From assembly GCA_031284085.1 (NCBI GenBank), contig JAITAM010000200.1:1-6069 (forward strand): 6,069 nucleotides of DNA. The letters are read 5' to 3'. Shown here piece by piece: positions 5,552 to 6,069 of the stretch. A program made the position numbers and the translations under genes. Each line of letters opens with the position of its first letter. Position 1 is the stretch's first letter. Under the pieces are notes generated by a model, which searched no databases, was not told the origin of the DNA, and worked only from the letters and a program-made list of their open reading frames with translations. This DNA comes from Spirochaetaceae bacterium (GTDB lineage Bacteria; Spirochaetota; Spirochaetia; Treponematales; Breznakiellaceae).

Positions 5552-5659
5552 TTAGTCCTGCCTGCAACCACCACCGCATCCAATAACAATATTGACGTAT
5601 GGACAGCTACTACCCGTAGAACCACCGCCATATCCGGGCTTAATATTGGCACATGGACA
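5552..5659 (-). repeat. 54-bp imperfect tandem duplication in precursor 5 core
   Basis: Unit 1 is 5606-5659 and unit 2 is about 5552-5605 (cut by the stop). Both encode CPxxNIxxGxGGG. The spacing is a multiple of three, so the core was lengthened in frame, and the Cys pattern of the second unit has drifted. Confidence 0.65.
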
Positions 5660-5800
5660 ACCAGAACCACCAGCGCTTTCGCCGCATCCGGGTTCAGCGT
5701 TATTCGGGCAGTATGAATTACACCGTACTTCACACACGTACACAGCGGCATTCTCTACCGTCTCATTACTCTTGGGCTTCGCAAGCCTTCTCTGTTCCAT
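5552..5800 (-). CDS. Cys-rich RiPP precursor 5 (first of the array, duplicated core)
   Basis: 82 residues, the longest precursor. Leader MEQRRLAKPKSNETVENAAV, then YVCE. Nine Cys (23, 27, 31, 39, 48, 50, 66, 75, 79) in a Gly-rich core. Residues 48-65 and 66-82 form an imperfect internal repeat (CPCANIKPGYGGG and CPYVNIVIGCGGG) with a period of 18 residues. The start is ATG 5800, preceded by GAGGAGG. An in-frame TTG at 5821 would place that ribosome site inside the gene and is rejected. This is the only precursor without the conserved upstream hairpin, which fits its being the first gene after a promoter. The C-terminus GGGCRQD comes from a frame that differs from the ancestral tail, which remains readable in the +1 frame down to 5536. 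Confidence 0.82.
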   Translation of the reverse strand: MEQRRLAKPKSNETVENAAVYVCEVRCNSYCPNNAEPGCGESAGGSGCPCANIKPGYGGGSTGSSCPYVNIVIGCGGGCRQD

Positions 5801-5803
5801 TTG

Positions 5804-5810
5804 CCTCCTC
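5804..5810 (-). promoter_or_regulatory. Ribosome binding site that fixes the precursor 5 start
   Basis: GAGGAGG on the - strand, three nt before ATG 5800. The spacing is shorter than for the sister genes (four to six nt), which could lower translation of this copy. Confidence 0.7.
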
Positions 5811-5840
5811 TTTTTTCTCAAGATACCATATACTCCGCTT

Positions 5841-5869
5841 TATTTAATTTACACACCACATGGCGTAAA
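5841..5869 (-). promoter_or_regulatory. Possible promoter for the precursor array
   Basis: On the - strand TTTACG (5864-5869) and TAAATA (5841-5846) are separated by 17 nt and lie about 40 nt before ATG 5800 in an AT-rich stretch. Both boxes deviate from TTGACA/TATAAT. The position after a finished gene and before the only hairpin-less precursor favours a promoter here, but the boxes alone are weak evidence. Confidence 0.25.
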
Positions 5870-5982
5870 AACTTCTCCAATGCAGATTACAATAAGCCGC
5901 CGACGGCGCCTTTATATTGTTCAGAAGGTTTTCCCTCTGCGGTATACATCATTAAGCGTCTGCGCATAGCGCACACAATCCT

Positions 5983-6069
5983 TTATGCCGACAGTTCCGA
6001 GACCATATTGCAAATATCCTGATAGGTTACCAAGCGCCCATCAAAGAAGTACTCGTCAGGAATATTTAC
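5983..6069 (-). CDS. C-terminal end of a gene, possibly acyl-carrier-related protein (partial)
   Basis: Only the last 28 codons are in the window, reading VNIPDEYFFDGRLVTYQDIC and then NMVSELSA to TAA at 5983-5985. The pattern xxIPDExxxxxRLxTxxDIxxxVxEL resembles the last third of acyl carrier proteins (typically xIPDEDAExxxTVGDxVxYI), after the phosphopantetheine serine, which would lie outside the window. Clostridial Cys-rich peptide clusters of the CLI_3235/Clo7bot kind carry an acyl-carrier-related protein as a maturation partner, so the identity fits the context. It ends 182 nt before precursor 5 on the same strand and may belong to the same operon. The call rests on a short segment. Confidence 0.5.
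   Translation of the reverse strand, partial: VNIPDEYFFDGRLVTYQDICNMVSELSA

Noticed and set aside
5536..5751. 71-codon - strand ORF overlapping precursor 5 as a gene of its own
   Set aside because: Shadow frame of precursor 5 over most of its length; only its last codons (the DACS tail) seem meaningful, and they are reported as a frameshift observation.
5801..5821. TTG start giving precursor 5 seven more residues
   Set aside because: The extension is made of the ribosome site itself and breaks the family start MExxxL.
5887..5967. 26-codon - strand ORF (MRRRLMMYTAEG...) between the ACP-like gene and precursor 5
   Set aside because: No well-placed ribosome site, no Cys, no similarity to the leader; likely chance, although a small peptide cannot be excluded.
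5592..5969. 125-codon + strand ORF opposite precursor 5
   Set aside because: Antisense to a well-supported precursor, composition typical of a shadow frame, no ribosome site seen.

Overview
The window looks like part of a biosynthetic gene cluster for ribosomally made, post-translationally modified Cys-rich peptides (RiPPs), with one unrelated transposase-type gene at its left edge. The strong AGGAGG-type ribosome sites, moderately AT-rich DNA and the cluster type suggest an anaerobic host-associated bacterium. Clostridia or Treponema are my best guesses, but the sequence alone does not decide between them.

Layout: a REP-associated (Y1/HUH) tyrosine transposase lies at 77-601 on the + strand. 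Everything else reads leftwards on the - strand. In transcription order this is: (i) 5983-6069, the last 28 codons of a gene whose end resembles an acyl-carrier-like protein; (ii) a 182-nt gap with a possible promoter; (iii) five consecutive small genes (starts at 5800, 5467, 5191, 4906 and 4587) sharing a leader of the form MExxxLxKPxxxExxENxxVYxCE, followed by divergent Cys/Gly/Asn-rich cores; (iv) a scar with a 23-bp tandem repeat and a six-codon mini-ORF; (v) an ABC exporter (2446-4239); (vi) 15 nt later, a cytosolic subtilisin-like protease fused to a P-loop maturation-type domain (664-2430).

Inferred logic: the precursors are made in the cytosol and their cores modified on the conserved leader by enzymes probably encoded further right (a radical SAM maturase would be expected but is not in this window). 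The leader would be removed by the S8 fusion protein, and the product exported by the ABC transporter, which has no peptidase domain of its own. The families brought to mind are the clostridial Clo7bot / CLI_3235-class Cys-rich peptide systems, with their acyl-carrier-related, TIGR04066-type and S8 partners. That link is from memory and was not searched.

The most striking unexplained structure is an RNA hairpin copied five times, once upstream of the ribosome site of precursors 1-4 and once before the ABC gene, with pairing kept despite sequence change. The array also shows active remodelling: one core is interrupted by five 23-bp repeats, two precursors share a frameshifted 3' tail, one core has an internal duplication, and a start-site relic of a possible sixth precursor precedes the transporter.
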